Below are positions 53,901 to 63,772 of a DNA stretch of 64,000 bases, piece after piece (within the stretch, counting starts at the first letter, position 1; the number at the start of each line of letters is the position of its first letter). The notes below the pieces were generated by a model. The model saw nothing but the letters and a program-made list of their open reading frames with translations. It was not told where the DNA came from and made no database searches. The translations under genes and the position numbers were made by a program. The stretch is from Eunapius fragilis (Eukaryota > Porifera > Demospongiae > Spongillida > Spongillidae), in assembly GCA_963681505.1 (NCBI GenBank), contig OY811971.1, positions 2,531,730-2,595,729 on the forward strand, given 5' to 3'.

Positions 53901-55378
53901 CTCGTTGACAAACTCCCTCCCATTGTCAGATTGCAGGATCTTGGGTAGGCCCAAATAGGGAAATACTCTTTTCACTAGACCAACAGCAACATCTACTGCT
54001 GATTCTTTCACTAAAGGCCACAGAATATGGAACTTAGACCAATGATCCATGTAATGAGCAATTTAATGATATGAACCTCAGGCATATGTCTCATATCAAT
54101 GAGGTCAATCTAAATATGTAGGAATGAGGCATATGAATATAGTACAATGCTTAACATAACATAATCACTTTACCTGCCATCCAGTTAGAAAACCTGATGA
54201 CACTATTGGTCTAAGTGGAACAGTACTATTCTGGGGTTGTTTAAGTTGACAAATTGAACATGTGTTACAGGAAATACTGCACAGCTTCTCTAGGTAGGCA
54301 GTCATACGTTCTATGTACCTGAAATGTGAGAGTGCAATAGTGATATACTGACATAAATAATATTATAACTGCTTTGATGCACACAAAAAAATTAATGTCA
54401 GTCTATTTATCTGCACAGTGCTGTATGAGTTGTGTGATACATGCTAATTACAACAAAGACACATAAAACATATACTTCTGCATGCCAGGGTTTTTTTGTA
54501 ACCAACATGACCACTTTCCAATGAATGGATACGTTCAAGGATGTCATAGAACTTTTCAACCATAGCAACCACACGAGAATTACCAATCATTTTCATTCTG
54601 TTAAATAGATTAATTAATAGAATGCATCCACCATTCAAGCAATTATGAGTCATACATGTGCAGTTATTATAAAAAATACATAGATGCATAAGAAACACTA
54701 ACAATACACATCCATACACACCTACAGTTCTACAAAGAACCTGCCATGCATGCAATGCCCTTCCTAAAATGGAAAATGCACACTGTGCCTCTTTACAGAG
54801 GATAGAGGATAGAACAGCTGCAACTCAGCTGCAACTGTTACATTGAAGGCAGTTGGTTTTCCTCTGTCAAAGCCCTGAACAAGGTTAGATTTTATCTTGA
54901 GGAGGAGGAGAACAAAGGAGCACATTCCCTCCCCTATCCGTATACACTACCTGTTTGGCATGCATGTAGGTGTAGCTTTCTTGATTTACTCACCTTGGCT
55001 TTAACCGGGAGACATAACACTTCAGTCAACTCCAACTCTGCGCAATTTAGCAGCTCAAACTTCTTTGTTCTATTCACCCAATGTCTGAAAGAAGCTGTGA
55101 CGCCACTATACTCTCCCTTAACAGCTTGACGAATCCTCTTGGCTTTCTCTTCGCTAACGGTTTTGCTCGTTCTTCTACTTTTATCTACATACCTTTCACG
55201 GCAAAACTTCTCGAATATCAGTCGATGCTCCTCTTTAGACATTATCGAAGTGTTAACGCCACGTGGATATGCATGCACCAGGAATTTGCGCAATTTATAA
55301 ATTGTTGCGCACTATGTGGATTCACATAATGCGCAGGGCATTTTATAAATTGCCCAAATTGATAGATTGCGCCTAACA
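50953..55378 (-). mobile_element. Ginger-like DNA transposon, 4.4 kb
   Basis: Terminal inverted repeats of about 100 bases start TGTTAGGCGCAA and contain GCGCAATTTATAAATTG and GAATCCACATAGTGCGCAAC. TGTNR ends are typical of Ginger elements. Flanking bases are ATAA and TTAA, not a clean duplication. The flanks are two copies of the same 5'-flank repeat (left ends GAAACATAGTACTAATAA; right begins AACTTCACAAG), so recombination may have followed insertion. The single minus-strand gene inside encodes an integrase-type transposase and a C48 protease. Confidence 0.75.
51409..55242 (-). pseudogene. Ginger-like transposase with integrase core and Ulp1-like protease (frameshifted, about nine exons)
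   Basis: Proposed exons (minus strand): 54994-55242 (MSKEEHRLIFEKFCRER, basic N-terminus, donor AAGGTGAGT); 54477-54597 and 54174-54318 (HSLESGHVG and CNTCSIC: H2C2 zinc-binding domain); 53711-54109 (integrase core: D in IDLIDMR, D in QSDNGREF, E in SQGLVEKGN); 53513-53655 (SPYEVVFGQPPR); 53118-53319 and 52911-53063 (serine/proline-rich); 52591-52854 (GDSVTVRIPRNER); then 51409-52508 with a cysteine cluster (CNCTKGCKNRHCPC) and a C48 protease with H in GWNHW, D in NVFDSKF and QIGSSDCGV. A frameshift lies between IDLIDMR and MDHWSKF (about 54055) and another between the protease D and C (about 51865). The layout resembles KRBA2-related proteins in animals. Confidence 0.65.
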
Positions 55379-55380
55379 TT

Positions 55381-55660
55381 AACTTCACAAGATATATAAT
55401 GCGAACGAGCGATTTACCAGAGATAATCTATATATTATCTCTGGATTTACGCTTGTTGTTACCATAGCTCCGTTGACACTTGCTGTTTGAGTCTCTGAAT
55501 GCTGTCATGGTCACAGTGGTGAATCTAGGAAGACTATACTGAGGGAGGGAGACATTTATGTAACATACATGGTCCACTCGAGCTATGTGGGAGCGGGCAG
55601 CGTACGAAGGGTTGGGGGTGGGGTGGAGGGGAGGGATGGGGCACCTTTTTGGGTGTATAT
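55381..55660 (+). promoter_or_regulatory. Orphan 5' flank (type G) right of the transposon
   Basis: It repeats the 50718-50940 flank (AATGCTGTCATGGTCACAGT, GAGGGAGGGAGACATTTATG). It is interrupted at 55418-55443 by a 26-base near-palindrome. A further partial copy lies at 56090-56330, inverted features included. Confidence 0.4.
55418..55443. repeat. 26-base near-palindrome, copy 1
   Basis: It starts CAGAGATAAT and ends ATTATCTCTG. It is identical to 63688-63713. Its two halves equal the outermost bases of the element termini at 4288 and 6222, so it may be an empty target or an excision footprint. Confidence 0.75.
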
Positions 55661-56765
55661 GGAGAGCCTCAATTGGAGCATAGATTCTGATTGGGCTATT
55701 CCATTCTTTAACCGTACACCCCTACTGTTGCAAATATGTCCCGGGGGGGTGGGTGGGTGGGCGGGGGATTGTCAATGCCTGTATATAGGCACTATGAGTG
55801 ATCAGGAAAAGGAATAACGTAGATAGGACCTCTGTGGATATAGGGCCAATAAAATACGAGAAAGATACATGTACGCCTTTAAATTTTAGTTTGTGCAATC
55901 TAGGTGACTGTTAACAAAAGATAGTGTAAACAATAATTAACACATTTGTTAAGGTATAAAATTGTTTCTTTCTCCTACATTAAAGCATTTTTTATTTTTC
56001 TCCGCAAACCACAGGCTATTGCTTGGTGCATATATAATTTTTTTTGGGTTCTTTTTGAGTTAGTTAAAAAAAACTGCACGCAATGTCATGCCAGAAGTTG
56101 ATAGAACTGATGTGACTTGACCCATCTATGATGACTACTATGGAGGAAGAGAGACATTCCTCCCTCCTTTCTGCCATTCGCTCCAACAATGTGGGAGCGG
56201 GCGGTGTAGGGAGGATGGAGGGATGGGGCACCCTTTTGGGTGACTGCCAAGGGAGTATGGTGAGCCTCCATTGGAACATATAGATTGTAGTACATACCTG
56301 AACGCATGCGTGATGTCATTTTCCACGTACAACCTATACTTTACTTGACATTCCTTAGTGTCGTTGTCAAGCTTGTTTCTTAACATTGGGTCCATTAGAA
56401 TTTGATAAAGTACACACCACGCTGTTTTGAATTTGATTCTAAAATGTACGCACCACGCTGTTTGCAATGTAGTCGCGCCTCATAACTATATTCAGAAAAA
56501 AGCTCATTAATAGCTGGTACTGAATCTGTTTTCAGATTTCCTTACAAGTGATCAGCATGCAGGCAAACACGATGACCTCCTAGATTGTTAGTGATAATGA
56601 CACAAACTGTACTCTTTTTTTTTTCAGCTAAGCTAATTTGTTATACTTCACAGTTTGTGGATTGTAGGGCACATGCTGTAACTTTATCTTTTTCAGTGAA
56701 CACTTTCAATCAGAAAAAGGTGTTGATTATCGCCTTGTCTCAAGTGGTTACATGTGATAAAAACA
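55660..56765. other. Mixed repeat-derived sequence without a gene
   Basis: 55660-56060 is AT-rich with a GGGGGGGTGGGTGGGTGGGC tract (55742-55766). 56090-56560 repeats the flank motifs (GGGAGCGGGCGG, GGCACCCTTTTGGGTGACTG) and the 47000-47200 type sequence. Short open frames here look accidental. Confidence 0.4.
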
Positions 56766-56990
56766 TCTCTATACAAGAAGGTTTGTGGTATATAGCAATC
56801 AAAAGTGATGGTGTGTAAAATGCATGGGAACAAGGCTTCTGAAATATGAAATAGACCTATATTAACAGCATGTTGTCATATTTGACTGTGTGTTCTAAGA
56901 TAGGTCTATCAATCAGAAGCCTTGTTTCCTTGCTTTTTGCACCACCATCCCTTTTTATTCCTATGCGCCACCAACCTTCTTGTATAGAGA
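56766..56990. mobile_element. 225-bp hairpin MITE
   Basis: TCTCTATACAAGAAGG at the left and its exact complement at the right. The arms (about 85 bases, diverged) include AACAAGGCTTCTGA and ATAGACCTAT. No clear target duplication. Confidence 0.7.
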
Positions 56991-57494
56991 ATTGGAATTG
57001 TTTAATTAATTTATTCTCATGCTCATGCTTCAGTATGTTTAAAATAACATTTTTTATCATACCAGAAATTTAATTACTGTTTTTAGAACTTTATCATGCC
57101 CATGAAGCAGTGTGTAGTTAGACAAACAGGTGGTCATTGCTCTGGTCAGATAGTGACCACAACACACAATCTGATCAGAACATATCCAGAAGGTGGGCTA
57201 GCCTAACTAATAGTAATAGTGGAATACAACTCTAGCTCGTTTTAAAAATCCACACACCATTGTATGGACCACACTGAGCTGACATAAACTGCTTGTTTGA
57301 TTGCCCACTGCTTTAGTTTGGTCCTCTACATGGATGGGAGGCAACCGATGCGTAACAAATGTTTCCTTCTGCAGACTGTAGGTGTACGAGTAGCCTGTTT
57401 CCGGGTTTTGTTTCTGTAAGGGGGTGTGGTAGGGGGGAGACACATTCTATGATTGATTGGTAATACTGTTCGCTGAAAGCTATTATCATTAAAC

Positions 57495-57589
57495 ATGCAA
57501 GTAAGCAAGAAGGAGTATGACAAGTGTCTAAAGTGCAAGAAACAGAAGGGTCTCATCTGTCTCTATGATGTAACAAGTACAAATTACAG
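57495..57589 (+). CDS. Possible first exon with a CxxC pair, unknown gene
   Basis: From the ATG the frame reads MQVSKKEYDKCLKCKKQKG and on to TSTNYR, then a donor GTATGAGC at 57590. The basic, cysteine-containing start is suggestive, but no following exon is identified within the next kilobase and the call rests on splice-site and composition alone. Confidence 0.25.
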
Positions 57590-57961
57590 GTATGAGCTAA
57601 AGTCATGCCTGGGGTTAGCTTGTCTTGCATACTTTCTTAGTAATTTGGAGGAAGAAAGGAAAATTAAATAGATTATACATACCACATTTGTATACAAATG
57701 CATGGTCTGGTAATGTTTCTGCTTCTCTGTGTTTCTACTGGCTGTGACATGTTCAGAGGTCTAGGGTTTTGTATTGACTATAAACGATACTTGTGATCAT
57801 GTCTTGAAATTAAATGTACAATTTTAAGACTGAGTTCAACCCACTGTCTTGGACAACGTAACGAGCCTCAACCACAAGACCTGCTAATGTAGAAATAACG
57901 TGTACCTTTATCGAAAGGATCATTTTATCGTACACTGCATGTATGGGTGCAAAACCTACTA

Positions 57962-58048
57962 CAGTACCTGCTCGGTCATAGTGAAATTTCGCAGCTCGAT
58001 CATAGAGAAAATAAAGCATTTAATTTCTCCATGACCAGGCTGGTACTG
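57962..58048. mobile_element. 87-bp hairpin MITE with TA duplication (pogo/Tigger-like end)
   Basis: CAGTACCTGCTCGGTCATAG at the left, ATGACCAGGCTGGTACTG at the right, flanked by TA on each side (57960-57961, 58049-58050). CAGT...CTCG ends with TA duplications resemble pogo-type mariners. Confidence 0.65.
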
Positions 58049-58355
58049 TAGTGACAACATTTTGTTTGAGGCAGTTGCGCACTTTTTTGTTGATTTTGGT
58101 ATAGAAATATCATGGACCACGTGTTAAATTATTTACATCAGATGTCTTCGCTGATACCACAAAGGGAAAGTATGTGTAGCTCTGTGTATGGTACAATGGT
58201 ATAAAAAGTTGAGCCGAATATTTGGTTTGAACATAACAACTCTGCATGTTTTATGGCCTCTTCCTGTAGCATAAGAAGCATTACCCTGTGGTATTTTTAA
58301 GGCTTGAAAGCCATCGCAGATGAGTTACATTCAACAATATGTGTTTTCAATATAA

Positions 58356-58682
58356 CTACAAATGGTCACTGTCATGAAACACTGGCAAGTCATGAGGGTC
58401 CATAGGGTCCACTAACACTTGGGTATGGATAACAATGTGTGTCTTCAGATGTTCCTTACGACCAAATGCTTTCTCACATTCAGAACACTGATAGTTCTTT
58501 TCTTTTGTATGGACAACTATGTGACTCATCAGATGTCCCTTTTGACCAAATGCCTTCCCACATTCAGAACACTGATAGTTCTTTTCTTTTGTATGGACAA
58601 CCATGTTTGTCTTCAGATCTCCCTTACGACCAACTGCCTTCCCACATTCAGCACACTCGTGCTTTTTTGCAGCTGTGCTCAT
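58356..58682 (-). pseudogene. Zinc-finger copy H, 5' half (minus strand)
   Basis: It starts MSTAAKKHECAECGKAV with an intact first finger, then helices QKGHLMS and RKEHLKT, linkers TKEKN. After HTQ it leaves the family and runs into VLVDPMDPHDLPVFHDSDHL and a stop. The first finger has lost its first zinc-binding histidine (KTNMVVH). The 3' half of the gene is found in opposite orientation from 59056, so this is one product of a local inversion. No constant fingers, so likely non-functional. Confidence 0.75.
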
Positions 58683-59045
58683 CTTCCTTGGGTGAGCTAT
58701 AAATATATGTAAAAATTTGGCAGTTAATAGAAAATTTATTGCAATAACACTAATTTATATACTCCTTGACCATTAAAAGGGCGCCGCATGTGATTTAACC
58801 CCATAAGTTGGGTATTATCAACCATACTGTGTACGGTAAAAAGTATAACCTTTACCAGATTTCTTCCTGTAGTCCAATTGGAGGCTTCCAAAAGGGTGCC
58901 CCATTCGTCCCTCCCACCGACTTCAATGCCTGCTCCACAACAAATGTTTCCCTCCCTCCATAGACGTAAATATTCCTAGATTCACCACTCAAAATTTCTA
59001 ACCGCATGGACAAAGGGAGCCAATGGTAACTAGCGCCACACATTG
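58683..59045 (-). promoter_or_regulatory. 5' flank of copy H
   Basis: Minus-strand leader and flank of the zinc-finger units (CTCACCCAAGGAAGATGAGC type at the ATG, GGGTGCCCCATTCG, CCTAGATTCACCAC), more diverged than in units A-F. It ends where the zinc-finger 3' half begins. Confidence 0.5.
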
Positions 59046-59055
59046 AATAATTTTG

Positions 59056-59589
59056 AAGAACTATCAGTGTTCTGAATATGGGAAGGCATTTGGTCAAAAG
59101 GGACATCTGAAAGCGCACATGGTTGTCCATACACAAGAAAAGAACTATCAGTGTTCCGAATGTGGGAAGGCATTTGGTCAAAAGGGACATCTGAAAACGC
59201 ACATGGTTGTCCATACAAAAGTAAAGAAGTATCAGTGTTCTGAATGTGGGAAGGCATTTGGTCATAAGTGTAATCTGAAGGCACACATGGTTGTCCACAC
59301 AGGAGCCAGACGATTCAAGTGTACTATTTGCAACAAGCAGTATTCCTACAGAGAAAGTCTCACATACCATATGATGGTCCACAGCAATGATCGACCTTAC
59401 AAGTGTTTCTGCAGGAAATCTTTCAGGTCCATTTCTGCTCTGAAAGAGCATGGCAGAAAGCACCTTGGTGAAAAGATTAGATGTCCCTCTGAAGGATGTG
59501 ACAAGAAATATGCGACCAAGAGTGGTTTGAAATATCATCTCCAGCACTGCTCCTACTCCCAAGATCCAACCACAATGACCAACCCATGA
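59056..59589 (+). pseudogene. Zinc-finger copy H, 3' half (plus strand)
   Basis: No ATG: the frame enters in a linker (KNYQCSEYGKAF). Array helices are QKGHLKA, QKGHLKT and HKCNLKA, followed by the complete constant block to a stop at 59589. The first finger here has CSEY, losing its second cysteine. Together with 58356-58682 it would make one gene if the piece between were turned round. Confidence 0.75.
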
Positions 59590-59932
59590 TACATACACTA
59601 GTGAGCATGTACACATTAATGTAATGGTTGCAATAGAATGTTAATGTGTAATCAGATTATTTAAGTTAATGATCAAGATGAGTGAAGCAGCTGTTGATGT
59701 CATTGTGGTTGGAAGTCTTGGTATTACACATACATGTATGATACATCTATGTTAGTGTGGCCTTGTATGTTCAAGGTGGTGTATGTACATGTAGGTGTGG
59801 TCTGATGGGGTGGGGCATTTAAGTATGTGGATGTGATCAGCTGAGGAAGTGGTCTGATACCATATCCCTCCTCCCCATCCCTCCGAGGTACCCAGAGGTG
59901 CCTGTCTGAGCAGCGTGCCCCTCCTCCCCCAG

Positions 59933-60048
59933 AATGTGTGGAGGTGGTGAGACTGGTTGTGGTGGTCCAGGGGAGAGACAAGGTCCCAGAGAAGGTGACA
60001 AGCAGTAGTAAGAGCGAGAGACTGAGAGACTTCAAGCGCTAAAGAAAG
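59933..60048 (+). pseudogene. NBN-like: Nibrin-like exon c, unit of copy H
   Basis: It begins CVEVVRLVVVVQGRDKVPEK and has the complete GACAAGCAGTAG stretch, but reads CGCTAAAGA in the DFKRFRK motif, a stop. No exon a or b follows in the window. Confidence 0.5.
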
Positions 60049-60370
60049 GTGCAGCATAATGAGGGTGGGAAAGTGAGGGTTAAAGATGCAAGCAGTAAGT
60101 TTGAGGTGAAGGCTAATTTTAATGAAGGGAACTGAGGGACTGAGAGAGGTACAGGTTAAAGATGAGGGTGGTAAGGTGAGAAGATGCAAGGGGTTAATTT
60201 GGAGGGTTAAAGATGAAGGTTGTATGTCATAACCTCTGAGCATAGTACTGATTCTAGGCAAATCAATAGCAGTGTAGTGACTTTTACCTCCCAGCTTCAT
60301 TTAAACCTCATAATTATACGAGTTTCTCATGGGTGACACATGTGATGCTACAGCAATGGTGTTAAATTAC

Positions 60371-61180
60371 ACAAGTAAATAAAAAACATTCTCTATGAGA
60401 CAGTTGGTGGCATATAGGATTTTTAGGCAATGGTGTACATCACGTCGAGTTTTGAGGTATTTTGCTCGTCGTTTAATTTGACTTTCTTCTTTTCCTGATG
60501 TGAAGGCATTTTGAGAAAAACAACTTCACTAAGTTACAAAGAGCATCAAACCTGCAGCGATCAAAACACAAGAATGATTATAGTACGCACATGCATGTTA
60601 TTAAAAACATGTAATAGTGCCCAATTTGCAAAACCAGTTAGTTGATTACCACTACGTGTAATGCCCAGACTGTACACATTTGATTACATCATGTTTACTA
60701 CTAGTACTTCGTATAATGAGCGAAGTATGACCTATCCGAGTCGTGTCAGTGCAGTAAGCTTAACTATACGTGATTTGCTAACACAACCACTGATATATGT
60801 CATGTAGCCTCGAGACGTTTTGACCACAGAAGCAAGAATGCCATCGAATACTGAAGCCATTAGTGTGATTTTCATTTCTTAAAGGTGTTCCTATCCCGAG
60901 TTATGCATGGTCAAGAACAAGAACAACAAGAACAAGAACGAGGAATATTTGGGACTGGGTACGAGTTTGGAAAATAGTTTTGTTCTCTACAACCGCGCGG
61001 TTTAGTGACATCAAACAAACACGAAACTGCTTGTTGTTGCCTTCTTGTACGATGACGACAAAAAGATAAGCTATCCGCTTGTCAGGAGTCTTTTTAGAAG
61101 CGGGTCGCGTTTTTTTAATGACTTCTAAATTGGGGCCAAATCCTATATGAGAGTTTAAGTTACTAAGGTAACTCTCAATT
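60371..61180. mobile_element. About 810-bp insertion in the intron after exon c, unclassified
   Basis: It interrupts GTGTTAAATTACAC|TGCACTTATAATC, which is continuous at 12504-12537, 19000 and 44920. The left end ACAAGTAAATAAAAA.CATTCTCT also occurs at 38540-38565, where the rest of the element is missing. The interior has AAGAACAAGAACAAC repeats (about 60912-60935) and no long frame. Confidence 0.45.
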
Positions 61181-61359
61181 CTGCACTTATAATCCCATGC
61201 CTACAATCCCATTGGTTCCCAATATTCTGGCCCAAGTGGTCAATAGTTTGTGTAGAAGTGTCTCCATACCACCAATCAAGGTTAGCACAATGCAATCCAT
61301 CTGTTGCTATGGTGATCTGGGTCAAGAACCATGCTGCAAGGCAGTGATGATGGTGCTGG

Positions 61360-61960
61360 GAGGGTGGAAAGTGTGATTTGTGAGAGTGGAGTGATTGGTG
61401 AGGGTGGGTGTGTGGAGTGTGGGATTGGTGAGGGTCATGCATGTGATTGATGAGCGTGTGATTATTGGTGTGTGTGTAGGGTGTGATTAGTGGCAATAAC
61501 AGTATGCATTTGCTGAATCAATTGCAACATGTATGTAATCCATCCATTTCTATGGTGAACTGAGTGTAGTGATGATAGGGGATTGTATGTTAAAGCTTTT
61601 TATAATTAGGTTGGCAGTGTGATTAGTGAGGCTGTGTTTGTGATTGCTGAGGGTGGAATGGGTGATCAGTCAGGGTGGAGTGTGTGATTGGTGACAGTGG
61701 AGTGTGATTGTTGAGGGTGGAGTGTGTGATTGGTGAGGGTGGAGTGTTATTAGTGAGGGTGGAGTGTATTATTGGTGAGGGTGGAGTGTGTGATTGGTGA
61801 GGGTGGAGTTTGTGATTAGTGAGGGTGGAGTTTGTGATTTGTGAGGGTGATGTGCGATTAGTGAGGGTGGAGTGCATGATTGGTGAGGGCAGAGTAAAGT
61901 GTGATTGGTGAGGATAGAGTGTGTGATTGTCAGGGTGCAGTTTGATCTATGGAACAGGAT
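61360..61960 (+). repeat. Minisatellite, last array
   Basis: 61360-61480 and 61620-61940, with TGATTGGTGAGGGTGGAGTG units separated by intron sequence (ATGTATGTAATCCATCC). No exon a or b is present between. Confidence 0.9.
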
Positions 61961-61979
61961 GTGAGAGAAGCAGAAGTGT

Positions 61980-62519
61980 AATTATTATTATTAACTTTAA
62001 ATTAACTTGTCTCACTGATGAATGAGGTATTGCTATTGAATTGCATGGAATCAGTACTTTGCTCAGAGGTTATGACATACAACCTTCATTAATATATTAC
62101 ATACACCACCTTAAACATACACAGCCACACTAACATAGATGTACCATGTGTGTAATATCAAGACTTCCAAACACAATGACATCAACAGGTAGCCTCCAGA
62201 ATTCCTTGCATTGCACACACATATTTCTATTACATTGGTTGCATGTTATGTTTCAAGCTCATAGCACTACTTAAGCCACTAAACAAATCATGTGCACATA
62301 ACCAATATGATGACATGTCAAATCAGGTGCTTATTTACCTCTCTAGAACAGGTGTGTGCTAACAGATATGGTGCTAAACATGGATAAGTAGGCCTAGTTC
62401 ATTTACTCCCTGGTCCCATTTTAACCTTGTTTTCGCGTGCGTTTTAGACCACGAGTGTTCAGCAGCCTTTACCTTCAACAGAGTTACTAGGCACGTGGTA
62501 TATCGATAAATGAATACGT
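61980..62519. other. Unit-derived intron and 3' flank sequence, no gene
   Basis: It contains inverted pieces of the exon c neighbourhood (GAATCAGTACTTTGCTCAGAGGTTATGACATAC, ACACAGCCACACTAACATAG), then type-G flank (CAAGCTCATAGCACTACTTAAGCC). It ends at the TA repeat. Confidence 0.45.
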
Positions 62520-62562
62520 TGATATATATATATATATATATAATAATATATAATATATATCC
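62520..62562. repeat. (TA)n microsatellite
   Basis: GATATATATATATATATATA followed by TAATAATATATAATATATAT. Confidence 0.95.
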
Positions 62563-62834
62563 GGGAATATTTTAAATTGTCATTATTTAACCATTCACCC
62601 ATTCGAATGACAAACATAATAACCCCCCAGGACCTTATAGAAAACCATATATATTACAGTACTCTAATACCTATGATAAAAGGACAAGCTTTTGTCATAT
62701 CTACACCCCACCAGGACAAGCTAAAACACCTTCCCTAGACACCATTTATTGTCATCTGGAAGGGTGTACAGTTAAATTTAATAATGGAATTGAGTGGTTG
62801 TACAAGTAAATTGAAACATCCTCTACAATAAAGA

Positions 62835-62921
62835 TGCAACAAGCATTATTCAAGTCTCAGATACCATATGATGGTCCACAGCAATGATCGACCTTACAAG
62901 TATTTCTGCAGGAAATCTTTC
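62835..62921 (+). pseudogene. Relic of a zinc-finger gene (constant block)
   Basis: TGCAACAAGCA..., CATATGATGGTCCACAGCAA and TTCTGCAGGAAATCTTTC match the constant finger block (TYHMMVHSNDRPYK). It has an internal deletion and a TGT to TAT change that removes a zinc-binding cysteine. It stops at the MITE at 62922. Confidence 0.8.
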
Positions 62922-63286
62922 CTCCCTCCTCACCCCTTCTACAAATCCCATGACTTTATATCACAGATTGTGCCAGCATTGCTCGTGCACATGGCTACTC
63001 AAATAGACTGACAAACTGAACAAGACATAACAAATACATACACACCAGGGGAAAAAAGTACGTAGCCACTTGTGCAAACGCTTAGATTGACTCAGTCCGG
63101 AAATCTATTCCTATACATATACCCCCCACGTGGGACAACACCCTCACGTGATTTGTATCAAACGAGCTAAGTATTAGTTTAATACCCCGTTCTTTGTTTG
63201 TCTATTTGAGTAGCCATGTGCACGAGCAACGCTGGCACAATCTGTGATATGAAGTCATGGGATTTGTTTAAGGGGTGAGGAGGGAG
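62922..63286. mobile_element. 365-bp MITE with about 95-base inverted arms
   Basis: CTCCCTCCTCACCCCTTC at the left and its near complement at the right (AAGGGGTGAGGAGGGAG). The arms share GCTCGTGCACATGGCTACTC and CAGATTGTGCCAGC. It lies exactly at the broken end of the zinc-finger relic. Confidence 0.75.
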
Positions 63287-63401
63287 ATGTATGTTTTCGT
63301 CGGTTGAGCGTAGTGAATTAGACGGAAACTATGCTCCCTCCGTAAGCTGTGTAGGTGTTGTCAAACTAATTCCTAATGACAAACAACGAAATCTTAAATG
63401 C

Positions 63402-63660
63402 TCATACCCCCAGACTCTTAGACATAGACAGCCTGCTTTCTAAAGAGTCCTTAACATAACCATCTTTCGCAGTCTCTGATTTCCCATCGACCATGCCATG
63501 CCTGCATTAGCTGCTGCAGTAGCCCCACCTGCTCTTAGTCGACTAAGACTGTGCATGCCAAAAAGCTTTGGGTCCCATCCCATCTGTGTTATCTTAGCCA
63601 ACAGGAGTTCCCTTAACCTAGAGTATGATAGCCCTCCATTGGCCCGCAACCGCTCGCCAT
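63402..63660 (-). pseudogene. Tyrosine-recombinase C-terminal fragment (Crypton/DIRS type)
   Basis: Minus strand: GGLSYSRLRELLLAKITQMG, then FGMHSLSRLRAGGATAAANAG. The expected HxxR box (HSLR) carries a nine-base insertion that doubles SL-R. A deletion then removes the stretch before the HGRW motif. A second frame gives KSETAKDGYVKDSLESRLS with the catalytic-type tyrosine and a stop at 63402. The N-terminal part is missing: the fragment ends near the palindrome at 63688. Such recombinases move Cryptons and DIRS retroelements; this one is dead. Confidence 0.65.
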
Positions 63661-63687
63661 CTTAGTACTCAAAATAGCTTGCACCTG

Positions 63688-63713
63688 CAGAGATAATCTA
63701 TATATTATCTCTG
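63688..63713. repeat. 26-base near-palindrome, copy 2
   Basis: Identical to 55418-55443. Here it lies beside the truncated tyrosine-recombinase fragment. Confidence 0.75.
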
Positions 63714-63772
63714 TTGGTAGCAAGTAGCGTAGGTTTTTGGGATACAAGTGTTGCCGCGAAATAACCTTCATC

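Noticed and set aside
50953..55378. An LTR retrotransposon
   Set aside because: The ends are inverted, not direct, repeats; no reverse transcriptase or protease of gag-pol type is present, only an integrase-type core.
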